Shown in pieces: positions 1-6,694 of a stretch of 13,398 nucleotides of DNA. Both the position numbers and the translations under genes were made by a program. The notes beneath the pieces were generated by a model. The model ran no database searches. It was given only the letters and a program-made list of their open reading frames with translations, and was not told where the DNA came from. Position 1 is the stretch's first letter, and every line of letters begins with the position of its first letter. This DNA comes from Pseudomonadota bacterium (GTDB lineage: Bacteria > Pseudomonadota > Alphaproteobacteria > Acetobacterales > Acetobacteraceae). The stretch lies in the NCBI GenBank assembly GCA_021780935.1, contig JAJXXT010000099.1, positions 1 through 13,398 on the forward strand. The letters are read 5' to 3'.

Positions 1-58
1 GGGGCTGCGGCGGGCGCGGCGGTACGGGACCGGTGCCGCGGTTGGTGGCCGACCTCAT
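1..58 (-). CDS. Start of a further cytochrome c biogenesis gene (partial), probably ccmG/dsbE
   Basis: An ATG whose A is at 58 overlaps the TGA stop of ccmF as ATGA, the usual sign of translational coupling. The frame stays open for 19 codons to the window edge and begins MRSATNRGTGPVPPRPPQP, a polar, proline-rich N-terminus. In most Ccm operons the gene after ccmF is ccmG (dsbE), a membrane-anchored periplasmic thioredoxin-like protein that keeps the haem-attachment cysteines of apocytochrome c reduced. The visible residues do not identify it, because neither a membrane anchor nor a CxxC motif falls inside the window. The identity therefore rests on position only. No strong Shine-Dalgarno is seen, as expected for a coupled start inside GC-rich coding sequence. 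Confidence 0.5.
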   Translation of the reverse strand, partial: MRSATNRGTGPVPPRPPQP

Positions 59-2022
59 CGTGCCGCGGCCGCGACCGCCGACGCCGCGGGCCGCGGCGCG
101 CCGACCCGCAACCGCCGGTCGGACAGCGAGAGCAGCCCACCCAGCGCCATGAAGGCGCCGCCGAACCAGATCCAGGGAGCGAAGCGGTTGTTGTGCAGAC
201 GCAGCACCGCGCCGCCGTTACGCGCGCCACCGAACACGGCATAGAGGTCCCGCATTCCGTTGGTCTCGATCTTCGCCTCGTCCGTGGTCATGCCCTGGAT
301 GTCGAAGGCGCGTCGCTCCGGCGTCAGCGTCGTCACCGGATGGCCGTCATGGCTGACCAGCACCGTCGCGACCGTTGCCTTGTAGTTGCGGCCGGTGCGG
401 TCACCGATGCTCTGCAGGGTCCAGGTGTAGCCGCCGACCTTGGTGCTCTGGCCCGGCTTCAGGAACACCACCGCGCCGGCCGCGAGCGACATGCCGGCGA
501 TACCGGCAATGGTGACGCCAAGCCCGGCATGGGCAATCGCCCCGCCGATCGCCGACCGGCGCAGCCCCATCAGGCGTGCAAAGGAACGCCGCGGCGACAG
601 ACTGAACAGCGAGATGCGGGCCGCGATATCGGCCACGGCGCCGAGGATGAGCCAAGCTGCGGCTGCCATGCCGAGGGCCGGCAGCGCCTTCATCCCCATC
701 GCCGCGAACAGGCCGATCACGATCGAAATCAGTGCCGCCCACCAGACTTGGCGGAACACCGGCGCCAGCGACGCGCGCTTCCACGACAGACCCATGCCCA
801 GGCTCATCGCAAAGAACAGCGGGAAGGCGAGCGGAAACACGGTGGCAGCGTAGAACGGCGGCCCGACCGAAATCTGGATGCCGGCCAGCAGATTCGCAAA
901 CGGCGGATAGACGGTCCCGGCCAGGACGACGGCGGCGATGGAGCAGATCAGAATGTTGTTCAGGATCAGCCCGCCCTCGCGCGACAGCGGCGCGAAGACG
1001 CCGACCGGCGCCAGCGCCGGCGCGCGCAGGGCGAAGAGCAGCAGCGAGCCGACGATCAGGATGGCGAGCAGCACCAGGATGAACACGCCGCGATTGGGCG
1101 CCGCGGCAAACGAATGCACCGAGTTCAGGATGCCGGAGCGGACCAGAAACGTGCCGAGCAGCGACAGCGAGAACGTGCCGAGCGCCAGCAGCACGGTCCA
1201 GGTTTTCAGTGCCTCGCGCTTTTCCACGACGATCGCCGAATGCAGCAGCGCGGTGCCGGTGAGCCAGGGCAGCAGCGAGGCATTCTCCACCGGGTCCCAG
1301 TACCAGAACCCGCCCCAGCCGAGGTCGTAATAGGCCCACCACGAGCCGAGCGTGATGCCGCAGGTCAGCGCGCACCAGGCGGCCAGCGTCCAGGGCCGCA
1401 CCCAGCGCCCCCAGGCGGCATCGACCCGCCCCTCGATCAGCGCCGCGACCGCGAAGGCAAACGGCACCGAGAAGCCGACATAGCCGAGATAGAGCATCGG
1501 CGGATGGATCGCGAGGCCGGGGTCCTGCAGCAGCGGGTTCATGTCCAACCCCTGCAACGGCGGCGGCCAGAGGCGGGTGAACGCGTTGGACGAGAGCAGC
1601 GCGAACAGGGTGAAGCCCGCCGAGCACAGCCCCTGCACGCCGATCACGCGCGCGCGCACGGCGGAAGGCAGGTTGGTGCCGAACAGCGCCACCGCGCCGC
1701 CGCAGAGGCCGAGCACCAGGCACCACAACAGCACCGAGCCCGGATGGTTACCCCAGGTGCCGGTGATGCGATAGAAAAGCGGCTTCAGGCTCGAGCTGTT
1801 CTCGGCGACGACCCGAACCGAGAAATCGTTCACCACGTTGGCATGCATCAGCGACGCGAAGGAGATGATGAGCGCGATCGCCTGGCCGATCGCCAGCGCC
1901 GGCGCCGCGGCCATCAACGAGGCATCGCGCCGCTGCGCGCCGAACAGCCCGACCAGCGCCTGTGCCACCGCGAGCACAACCGCCAGTGCGAGGGCAAAAT
2001 TTCCGACTTCCGGGTTGAGCAT
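55..2022 (-). CDS. ccmF: Cytochrome c haem lyase subunit CcmF
   Basis: CcmF is the integral membrane haem lyase core of System I cytochrome c maturation. It takes haem from holo-CcmE and, with CcmH (and CcmI), attaches it to CxxCH motifs on the periplasmic side. The 655-residue protein has the family's usual length (E. coli about 647) and is strongly hydrophobic with many membrane segments. The Trp-rich WWD haem-handling domain lies at about residues 228-254 (GSWWAYYDLGWGGFWYWDP). Histidines at 173, 261, 303 and 498 match the four conserved haem-ligating histidines. The C-terminus has the typical last membrane helix followed by LSDRR. I chose the ATG at 2022 (MLNPEVGNFALAL) because it matches the family N-terminus and has GGGAGG a few bases upstream. 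The longer frame starting at 2130 lies inside ccmE. The ccmE stop ends 2 bases before this start, and the next gene overlaps this one by 4 bases. Confidence 0.97.
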   Translation of the reverse strand: MLNPEVGNFALALAVVLAVAQALVGLFGAQRRDASLMAAAPALAIGQAIALIISFASLMHANVVNDFSVRVVAENSSSLKPLFYRITGTWGNHPGSVLLWCLVLGLCGGAVALFGTNLPSAVRARVIGVQGLCSAGFTLFALLSSNAFTRLWPPPLQGLDMNPLLQDPGLAIHPPMLYLGYVGFSVPFAFAVAALIEGRVDAAWGRWVRPWTLAAWCALTCGITLGSWWAYYDLGWGGFWYWDPVENASLLPWLTGTALLHSAIVVEKREALKTWTVLLALGTFSLSLLGTFLVRSGILNSVHSFAAAPNRGVFILVLLAILIVGSLLLFALRAPALAPVGVFAPLSREGGLILNNILICSIAAVVLAGTVYPPFANLLAGIQISVGPPFYAATVFPLAFPLFFAMSLGMGLSWKRASLAPVFRQVWWAALISIVIGLFAAMGMKALPALGMAAAAWLILGAVADIAARISLFSLSPRRSFARLMGLRRSAIGGAIAHAGLGVTIAGIAGMSLAAGAVVFLKPGQSTKVGGYTWTLQSIGDRTGRNYKATVATVLVSHDGHPVTTLTPERRAFDIQGMTTDEAKIETNGMRDLYAVFGGARNGGAVLRLHNNRFAPWIWFGGAFMALGGLLSLSDRRLRVGAPRPAASAVAAAAR

Positions 2023-2024
2023 GC

Positions 2025-2558
2025 CTAGCCTCCCTGCGTCACCGGCACGCCACCGGCCTTGGCCCGCTGCCTGCCGACGCCGAAATCCCACATCGCTGCC
2101 GGTGGCGGCTCGCCCTGGCTCGGCCGCCATTCGCCGGATTTCTTGAGCGCCTCCACCACGGCCGGAGGCATGTAGTTGGCGTCATGCTTGGCAAGCACCT
2201 CGGTGGCGCGGAAGCGACCATCGGGGCGCAGCGAGCCGACGGCGACGATACCCTGCCCCTCGCGGAACAGGTCCGGCAGGATGCCCGTGAAGACGACCGG
2301 CACCGAGTTCTTGCCGTCGGTGATAGTGAAGTCGTTCACCGGATGGCCATCCCGCGTCAGGTGGCGCACGCTGCCGGCGGCGACCATGCCGCCCAGGCGG
2401 AAGGTCTGCCCCGGCGCCGGCGGCTTCGCGGCCACCTGGGCCGGCGAGAGGAAAAACACGATCGTGCTGCGCAGCGCCGCCAGGGTGAGTCCGGTCGCAA
2501 CGCCGAGCCCGGCGAGGCAGGCCATCACGATCAACAGTCGGCGATGCTTGCGCTTCAT
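2025..2558 (-). CDS. ccmE: Periplasmic haem chaperone CcmE
   Basis: CcmE binds haem covalently at the outer face of the membrane, receiving it from CcmC/CcmD and handing it to CcmF. The 177-residue protein has a short basic N-terminus (MKRKHRRLL) and one membrane anchor at about residues 8-37. A periplasmic OB-fold beta domain follows. The haem-attachment motif LAKHDANYMPP is intact, with the covalent-linkage His125 and the nearby Tyr129. The C-terminal tail is flexible and rich in Gly, Pro and Arg, as in the family. The ATG at 2558 is chosen because it gives the canonical basic-then-hydrophobic start. The open frame runs further upstream but only over ccmD. No clear Shine-Dalgarno is present in the 13-base gap after ccmD, so expression probably depends on coupling within the operon. 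Confidence 0.97.
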   Translation of the reverse strand: MKRKHRRLLIVMACLAGLGVATGLTLAALRSTIVFFLSPAQVAAKPPAPGQTFRLGGMVAAGSVRHLTRDGHPVNDFTITDGKNSVPVVFTGILPDLFREGQGIVAVGSLRPDGRFRATEVLAKHDANYMPPAVVEALKKSGEWRPSQGEPPPAAMWDFGVGRQRAKAGGVPVTQGG

Positions 2559-2571
2559 CGATCGGCCCGGG

Positions 2572-2712
2572 TCAACGGCGTGCGCGTCCGCTCTCGGCCG
2601 CGGCGAGGCGGCTGCGGGCCTTGCGCAGGCGCAGCACGGCATCGATGCAGAGCCAGCCGACGACGACCACCGCCAGCCCATAGGCGGCGACGATGAAGGG
2701 GTAGGGGTTCAC
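2572..2712 (-). CDS. ccmD: Haem exporter accessory protein CcmD
   Basis: CcmD is a tiny membrane protein that stabilises the CcmC-haem-CcmE complex and helps release holo-CcmE. This 46-residue frame reads (M)NPYPFIVAAYGLAVVVVGW and continues as one membrane helix followed by an Arg/Lys-rich cytoplasmic tail with a coiled-coil look (RLRKARSRLAAAE). Both the length and the FIVAAYG pattern are typical of the family. The start is GTG at 2712 and overlaps the ccmC stop as GTGA, so it should be translated by coupling. It is easily missed because of its size and its non-ATG start. Position between ccmC and ccmE supports the call. Confidence 0.93.
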   Translation of the reverse strand: MNPYPFIVAAYGLAVVVVGWLCIDAVLRLRKARSRLAAAESGRARR

Positions 2713-3467
2713 GCCGAACGCACCTCGGCGAGCAGCAGGCCGCGCGTGCGCCGCTCCATCACCGCGGCGGACAGGCGCGCCATGACCAGGGCACCGAACA
2801 GCAGGGTGAAGCCGAGTGCCGAGACCATCAGCGGTGCCAGCATGCCGATATACATTCGCGGCGCGCCGGTGAGGGTGATGCTGTTGCCCTGGTGCAGCGT
2901 GTTCCACCACTGCACGGAAAAATGGATGATGGGGAGATCAACGGCGCCGATCAGGGCGAGGATGGCAGCGGCGCGGTAGCCGCGCGCGGGATCGTCGAAG
3001 GCGCGGATCAGCGCGATATGGCCGAGATAGAGGAAGAACAGCACCAGCACGGAGGTGAGCCGCGCATCCCAAACCCACCAGGTGCCCCAGGTGGGCCGGC
3101 CCCAGAGACTGCCGGTGGCAAGGCAGAGCGCGGTGAAGGCGGCACCCACCGGCCCGATCTCCACCGCCGCGAGATCGGCCAGCGGATGGCGCCAGACCAG
3201 CGAGATCAGCCCGCAGGCCGCGAGCCCGAAATAGCCGATGGAAGCGAGCCAGGCGCTCGGCACATGCAGATACATGATGCGCACCACCTGGCCCTGTTGC
3301 CAGTCGGCGGGGGCGATGAACAGGCCCCAAAGCAGCCCGGCCAGCGTCAGAATGCCACCCGCCCAGGCAAGCGGCGGGGTCATCCGGGCCGACAGGCGCA
3401 GAAACCGCCCCGGATTGGCAAAGCGATGCAATCCCCGTGGCTTGGGAGCTGAAAATGCGACGTCCAC
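2709..3467 (-). CDS. ccmC: Haem exporter / haem-handling protein CcmC
   Basis: CcmC binds haem at the periplasmic face of the inner membrane and, with CcmD, loads it onto CcmE. It is a WWD-family (HemX/CcmF-like) protein with six membrane helices. Using the start given here, the Trp-rich motif is at about residues 122-135 (WGRPTWGTWWVWDA), with the haem-ligand histidines His68 (MYLHVPSAW) and His182 (IIHFSVQWWN) on either side. The start codon is uncertain. I give GTG at 3467 (252 residues). A TTG at 3431 would begin exactly at HRFANPGRFLRLS, where many relatives start. An ATG at 3530 would add a poorly conserved N-terminus. None of the three has a good Shine-Dalgarno. The protein itself is not in doubt. 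It is the first Ccm gene of this operon; ccmA and ccmB are not upstream. Confidence 0.95.
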   Translation of the reverse strand: MDVAFSAPKPRGLHRFANPGRFLRLSARMTPPLAWAGGILTLAGLLWGLFIAPADWQQGQVVRIMYLHVPSAWLASIGYFGLAACGLISLVWRHPLADLAAVEIGPVGAAFTALCLATGSLWGRPTWGTWWVWDARLTSVLVLFFLYLGHIALIRAFDDPARGYRAAAILALIGAVDLPIIHFSVQWWNTLHQGNSITLTGAPRMYIGMLAPLMVSALGFTLLFGALVMARLSAAVMERRTRGLLLAEVRSA

Positions 3468-3513
3468 GCTCGGTTCATAGCAGATGCCCCCGCCGGTTAG
3501 AAGCCCGACCGAT

Positions 3514-3540
3514 TTGAAGCGGGCCGGCATTACCGCTAAT
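3514..3540 (+). promoter_or_regulatory. Weak promoter candidate in the divergent ccmC / YciI-like gap
   Basis: The gap between the divergent ccmC and YciI-like genes (about 3468-3616) is AT-richer than its surroundings and must hold the promoters for both directions. On the plus strand TTGAAG (3514-3519) and GCTAAT (3535-3540) resemble -35 and -10 boxes, each matching the consensus at about four of six bases, but the spacer is only 15 bases. On the minus strand a TTGATT lies in the same patch without a convincing -10 partner. I saw no strong palindrome or terminator here. Treat this as a candidate only. Confidence 0.2.
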
Positions 3541-3616
3541 CAAGTTCCCCGTTAGTCACTGCGGCGTCGGATCATCGCGTGCCGCCAACCGGCGCGTGCC
3601 GCGCCCAGGAGTTGCC

Positions 3617-3910
3617 ATGCTGTTTGCGCTGATCTGCACCGACCGTCCGGCGAGCCTCGAACGGCGCATGGCGACCCGCCCCGCCCACCTCGCCTATCTC
3701 GAGCAGGCTGCCGCGACCCTGGTGCAGGCCGGCCCGCTGCTCGATGCCGAGGGCCGCCCTGGCGGCAGCCTGCTGATCATCGACGTGGCGGACCGCGCCG
3801 CCGCGGAGGCGTTCGCCGCAGCCGACCCCTATGCCAAGGCCGGCCTGTTCGAGAGCACGGTCATCCGCGCCTATCGCCCGGTCTATCGCGACGGCGCGCG
3901 CACTGCATGA
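3617..3910 (+). CDS. YciI-like (YCII-related domain) protein
   Basis: This is a 97-residue single-domain protein of the YciI/DGPF ferredoxin-like fold. It starts MLFALICTDRP and contains RPAHLAYL (His24) and a later ADPYAKAGLFE stretch (Asp70), the pattern of the small stand-alone YciI proteins. A His/Asp pair has been proposed as an active site in this family, but no substrate is established for most members and I assign none. The ATG at 3617 is supported by AGGAG at 3607-3611 with good spacing and by the family N-terminus. The reading frame begins upstream at 3596 but lacks conservation there. It lies 34 bases before the EVE-domain gene, and I recall the two being neighbours in many alphaproteobacteria. 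Confidence 0.9.
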   Translation: MLFALICTDRPASLERRMATRPAHLAYLEQAAATLVQAGPLLDAEGRPGGSLLIIDVADRAAAEAFAAADPYAKAGLFESTVIRAYRPVYRDGARTA

Positions 3911-3944
3911 CGATGGGACGCCGCTCGCCGTACGGCGCCGCGTG

Positions 3945-4358
3945 ATGGCGTACTGGCTGGTCAAGTCGGAGCCCGACGCGTTCTCCTGGGACCAACAGGT
4001 CGCCCACGGCGTCGAGCCATGGACCGGCGTGCGCAACGCCATGGCGCGTAACAACCTGCGGGCCATGCAGCCGGGCGACCGGGCGTTCTTCTATCATTCG
4101 AACGAGGGCCGCGAGATCGTGGGCGTCGTCGAGGTGGTGCGCGCGGCCTATCCCGACCCCACGGCCGAGAAGGGCGACTGGGTCGCCGTCGATGTCCGCG
4201 CGGTGGCACCGATGCCGCGCCCGGTGACGCTAGCGGCGATCAAGGCGGACCCGGCGTTCGCGGAGTTCGCGCTGGTGCGCCAGTCGCGGCTTTCGGTCAT
4301 GCCGGTGCCGGCGCCGCTGTGGCAGAAGCTTTGCCGCATGGGCGGCTGGCGCGACTGA
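3945..4358 (+). CDS. EVE domain-containing protein (PUA-like fold)
   Basis: This 137-residue protein consists of one EVE domain, the PUA-like fold also found in thymocyte nuclear protein 1. Signature pieces in order are YWLVKSEP (3-10), WTGVRNAMARNNLR (26-39), FFYHSN (49-53), VGVVEV (59-64) and LVRQSRLSV (110-118). EVE domains are thought to bind modified bases in nucleic acid through an aromatic pocket, and some occur fused to restriction enzymes. This stand-alone form is the common housekeeping version with no proven role. The start is set at ATG 3945 because the family begins at this point. A GTG one codon earlier is equally possible. Neither has a clear Shine-Dalgarno. Confidence 0.93.
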   Translation: MAYWLVKSEPDAFSWDQQVAHGVEPWTGVRNAMARNNLRAMQPGDRAFFYHSNEGREIVGVVEVVRAAYPDPTAEKGDWVAVDVRAVAPMPRPVTLAAIKADPAFAEFALVRQSRLSVMPVPAPLWQKLCRMGGWRD

Positions 4359-4359
4359 C

Positions 4360-4380
4360 GCGGCACCGGTGCCGTGCCGC
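4360..4380 (+). repeat. Inverted repeat between the EVE and aldo/keto reductase genes
   Basis: A perfect 14-base palindrome, CGGCACCGGTGCCG, lies at 4361-4374. The same bases can pair in a second way: GCGGCAC (4360-4366) with GTGCCGC (4374-4380) around a 7-base loop. It starts just after the EVE stop codon. No T-run follows, so it is not a standard rho-independent terminator. It could be an operator, an RNA-stabilising hairpin, or chance in DNA this rich in GC. Confidence 0.45.
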
Positions 4381-4400
4381 TGACAACGGGGATGACAATC

Positions 4401-5408
4401 ATGGAATATCGCCATCTCGGCCGATCCGGTCTCAAGGTTTCGCCGCTGTGCCTGGGTGCGATGATGTTCGGCGGGCCGACCGGCGAGGCGGATTCGCGGG
4501 CAATCATCGCGCGGGCGCGCGAGCAGGGCGTGAACTTCATCGACACCGCCGACGCCTATAACGCCGGCGCCTCGGAGGAGGTGGTGGGACGTGCGATCGC
4601 CGCCGACCGCGGCTGGTGGGTGGTCGCGACCAAGCTTGCCAACCCGACCGATGCGGCGGCCGGGCCGAACGGGGCCGGGCTGTCGCGCCGGCACGCGATA
4701 CGCGCCGCGGAGGCCTCGCTGCGACGTTTGGCGATCGATACGATCGACATCCTCTACTGGCACAAGGAGGACCACGCGACACCGCTGGCGGAGAGCGTGC
4801 ACGCGATGGCGGACCTGGTGCGCGCGGGCAAGATCCGGCATTTCGGCGTCTCGAACCATCGCGCCTGGCGGATCGCCGAGATCTGCCGGCTGTGCGACGA
4901 GGCGGGTATCGATCGGCCGGTGGTCAGCCAGCCGCTCTACAACGCGATGAACCGGATGGTGGAGGTGGAGCACCTGCCGGCCTGCGGCGCCTACGGGCTC
5001 GGCGTGTTCGCCTATTCGCCGCTGGCGCGCGGCGTGCTGACCGGCAAATACCAGCCGAACGTGGCGCCGGCCGAGGGCACGCGCGCGGCGCGGCGCGACA
5101 AGCGGATGATGGAGACCGAGTGGCGGCCGGAGAGCCTGGCCATCGCCGCCGAGTTCGCGGCGCGCGCGCGGGCCCTCGGCGTGACGCCGGGGCAGTGGGC
5201 GGTCGCCTGGGTGCTGCGCAACAGGCTGGTGACCGGGGTGATCGCGGGACCGCGGACGATGCAGCAATGGGAGGATTACGTGCCGGCACTCGGCCTGCGG
5301 CTGGATGCCGAGGACGAGGCGCTGGTCGATCGGCTGGTCGCTCCCGGCCATCCCTCGACACCCGGCTACAACGATCCCGCCTATCCGCTGGAGGGGCGAT
5401 CCGTTTAG
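4401..5408 (+). CDS. Aldo/keto reductase
   Basis: This 335-residue enzyme is an NADPH-linked (beta/alpha)8-barrel aldo/keto reductase that reduces an aldehyde or ketone, or oxidises the alcohol, in the cytoplasm. It opens MEYRHLGRSGLKVSPL, the usual N-terminus of the AKR families related to potassium-channel beta subunits and YghZ/Tas. The catalytic tetrad is complete: Asp48 and Tyr53 (FIDTADAYNAG), Lys78 (VVATKLA) and His121 (YWHKEDH). GVSNHRAW near 149-156 and AYSPLARGVLTGKY near 204-217 are further family marks, and the C-terminal GVIAGPRT segment fits cofactor binding. The ATG at 4401 is preferred because GGGGA at 4388-4392 is 8 bases ahead. ATG 4392 and GTG 4374 are less likely starts. 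The substrate cannot be read from sequence. chrA follows after 23 bases. Confidence 0.94.
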   Translation: MEYRHLGRSGLKVSPLCLGAMMFGGPTGEADSRAIIARAREQGVNFIDTADAYNAGASEEVVGRAIAADRGWWVVATKLANPTDAAAGPNGAGLSRRHAIRAAEASLRRLAIDTIDILYWHKEDHATPLAESVHAMADLVRAGKIRHFGVSNHRAWRIAEICRLCDEAGIDRPVVSQPLYNAMNRMVEVEHLPACGAYGLGVFAYSPLARGVLTGKYQPNVAPAEGTRAARRDKRMMETEWRPESLAIAAEFAARARALGVTPGQWAVAWVLRNRLVTGVIAGPRTMQQWEDYVPALGLRLDAEDEALVDRLVAPGHPSTPGYNDPAYPLEGRSV

Positions 5409-5431
5409 ACGGTTCGTTTTTGGGCGGGGCG

Positions 5432-6637
5432 ATGCAAAAAACCGGTTCCGGCACGGGCCAATCCAGCCCGCTCGAAATCCTGCTGGTGTTTCTGCGCCTC
5501 GGCTGCACATCGTTCGGCGGACCGATCGCGCATCTCGGCTATTTTCGGGCGGAGTTCGTGGAGCGGCGGAAATGGCTCACCGAGCGGGCCTATGTGGACC
5601 TCGTGGCACTCGCGCAGTTTTTGCCCGGGCCGGCTTCGAGCCAGACCGGCTTCGGCATCGGGCTGATGCGCGGCGGGCTGTTGGGCGGGCTCGCGGCGTG
5701 GACCGGTTTCACCCTGCCTTCGGCCATCCTGCTGGTGCTGTTCGCCTATGGCGCGGGGACGATCGCGGATTCGCCGGCGGGCGCCGGCCTGCTGCACGGA
5801 TTGAAGCTGGTCGCGGTGGCGATCGTCGCGCAGGCGGTGATGGGCATGGCGCGCAGCCTGTGCCCGGACCGGACGCGCGCCTCGATCGCAACCCTCGCGC
5901 TGGTGGTGATGCTGCTGGCACCGTCCTCGGTGTTTCAGGTCGCCACCATCGCGATTGGGGCACTCGCCGGCTGGGTGCTGTGCCGCGGCGAGGGCAGCAC
6001 GGTGCCGGACGGGTTCACGATGCCGATCTCGCGGCGGTTCGCGGCCGCCTGCCTGGTGCTGTTCTTTCTGCTGCTGGCACTGGCCTTCGTGCCGGTGGCG
6101 GGTGGCGCCCTGGCGCTGTTCGATGCGTTCTATCGCTCCGGTGCGCTGGTGTTCGGCGGCGGCCATGTGGTGCTGCCGCTGCTGCGCAACGCCGTGGTGG
6201 TGCCGGGCTGGGTTTCCGATAACAGCTTCCTCGCCGGCTATGGCGCGGCGCAGGCGGTGCCCGGGCCGCTGTTCACCTTCGCCGCCTATCTCGGCGCGGT
6301 GGCCGGGGTCGCGCCGGGCGGCGTGGCCGGCGCTGTCGTGGCGCTGCTCGCCATTTTCATCCCCGGCATCCTGTGCCTGATGGGGAGTTTACCGTTCTGG
6401 CATGGGCTGCGCGCCAGGCCGGGGGCGCAGGCGGCGGTGCGCGGCACCAACGCGGCGGTGGTGGGGTTGCTGGGGGCCGCGCTGTACAACCCCGTATGGA
6501 CGAGTGCCGTGCACCGGCCCGCGGATGTCGCCGTCGCGGCCGCGGCCTTCGTGCTGCTGGTGGCCTGGCGGGCGCCGCCGCTGCTGGTTGTGGCGCTGGC
6601 GGCGCTGGCGGGGGTTGGGCTGAGTTTCGTTGCCTGA
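5432..6637 (+). CDS. chrA: Chromate transporter ChrA (two CHR domains)
   Basis: This 401-residue membrane protein has the long-chain ChrA layout of two homologous CHR halves. The N-terminal half carries TSFGGPIAHLGYFR (26-39), RRKWLTERAYVDLVALAQFLPGPAS (45-69) and GLMRGGLLGG. The C-terminal half repeats the pattern with LVFGGGHVVLPLL (239-251), VSDNSFLAGYGAAQAVPGPLF (261-281) and a final hydrophobic region. About 10-12 membrane segments are apparent. The family exports chromate across the inner membrane, usually explained as proton-coupled. Many genomic copies have not been tested and may move other oxyanions. It starts at ATG 5432 after GGCGGGG, 23 bases downstream of the aldo/keto reductase, so the two are likely co-transcribed. 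It ends with tandem stops TGA TAA. No ChrB regulator is seen nearby. Confidence 0.93.
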   Translation: MQKTGSGTGQSSPLEILLVFLRLGCTSFGGPIAHLGYFRAEFVERRKWLTERAYVDLVALAQFLPGPASSQTGFGIGLMRGGLLGGLAAWTGFTLPSAILLVLFAYGAGTIADSPAGAGLLHGLKLVAVAIVAQAVMGMARSLCPDRTRASIATLALVVMLLAPSSVFQVATIAIGALAGWVLCRGEGSTVPDGFTMPISRRFAAACLVLFFLLLALAFVPVAGGALALFDAFYRSGALVFGGGHVVLPLLRNAVVVPGWVSDNSFLAGYGAAQAVPGPLFTFAAYLGAVAGVAPGGVAGAVVALLAIFIPGILCLMGSLPFWHGLRARPGAQAAVRGTNAAVVGLLGAALYNPVWTSAVHRPADVAVAAAAFVLLVAWRAPPLLVVALAALAGVGLSFVA

Positions 6638-6694
6638 TAAGAACTTGGCGGACCCGGGGCCGGGGCAACACCCAGGCCTGTCGTTGGAGGCGTC

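Noticed and set aside
193..2028. A 611-codon plus-strand open frame opposite ccmF
   Set aside because: It is rich in Arg, Gln, Asp and His with no family motif or hydrophobic core. It is the antisense shadow of the certain ccmF gene in GC-rich DNA.
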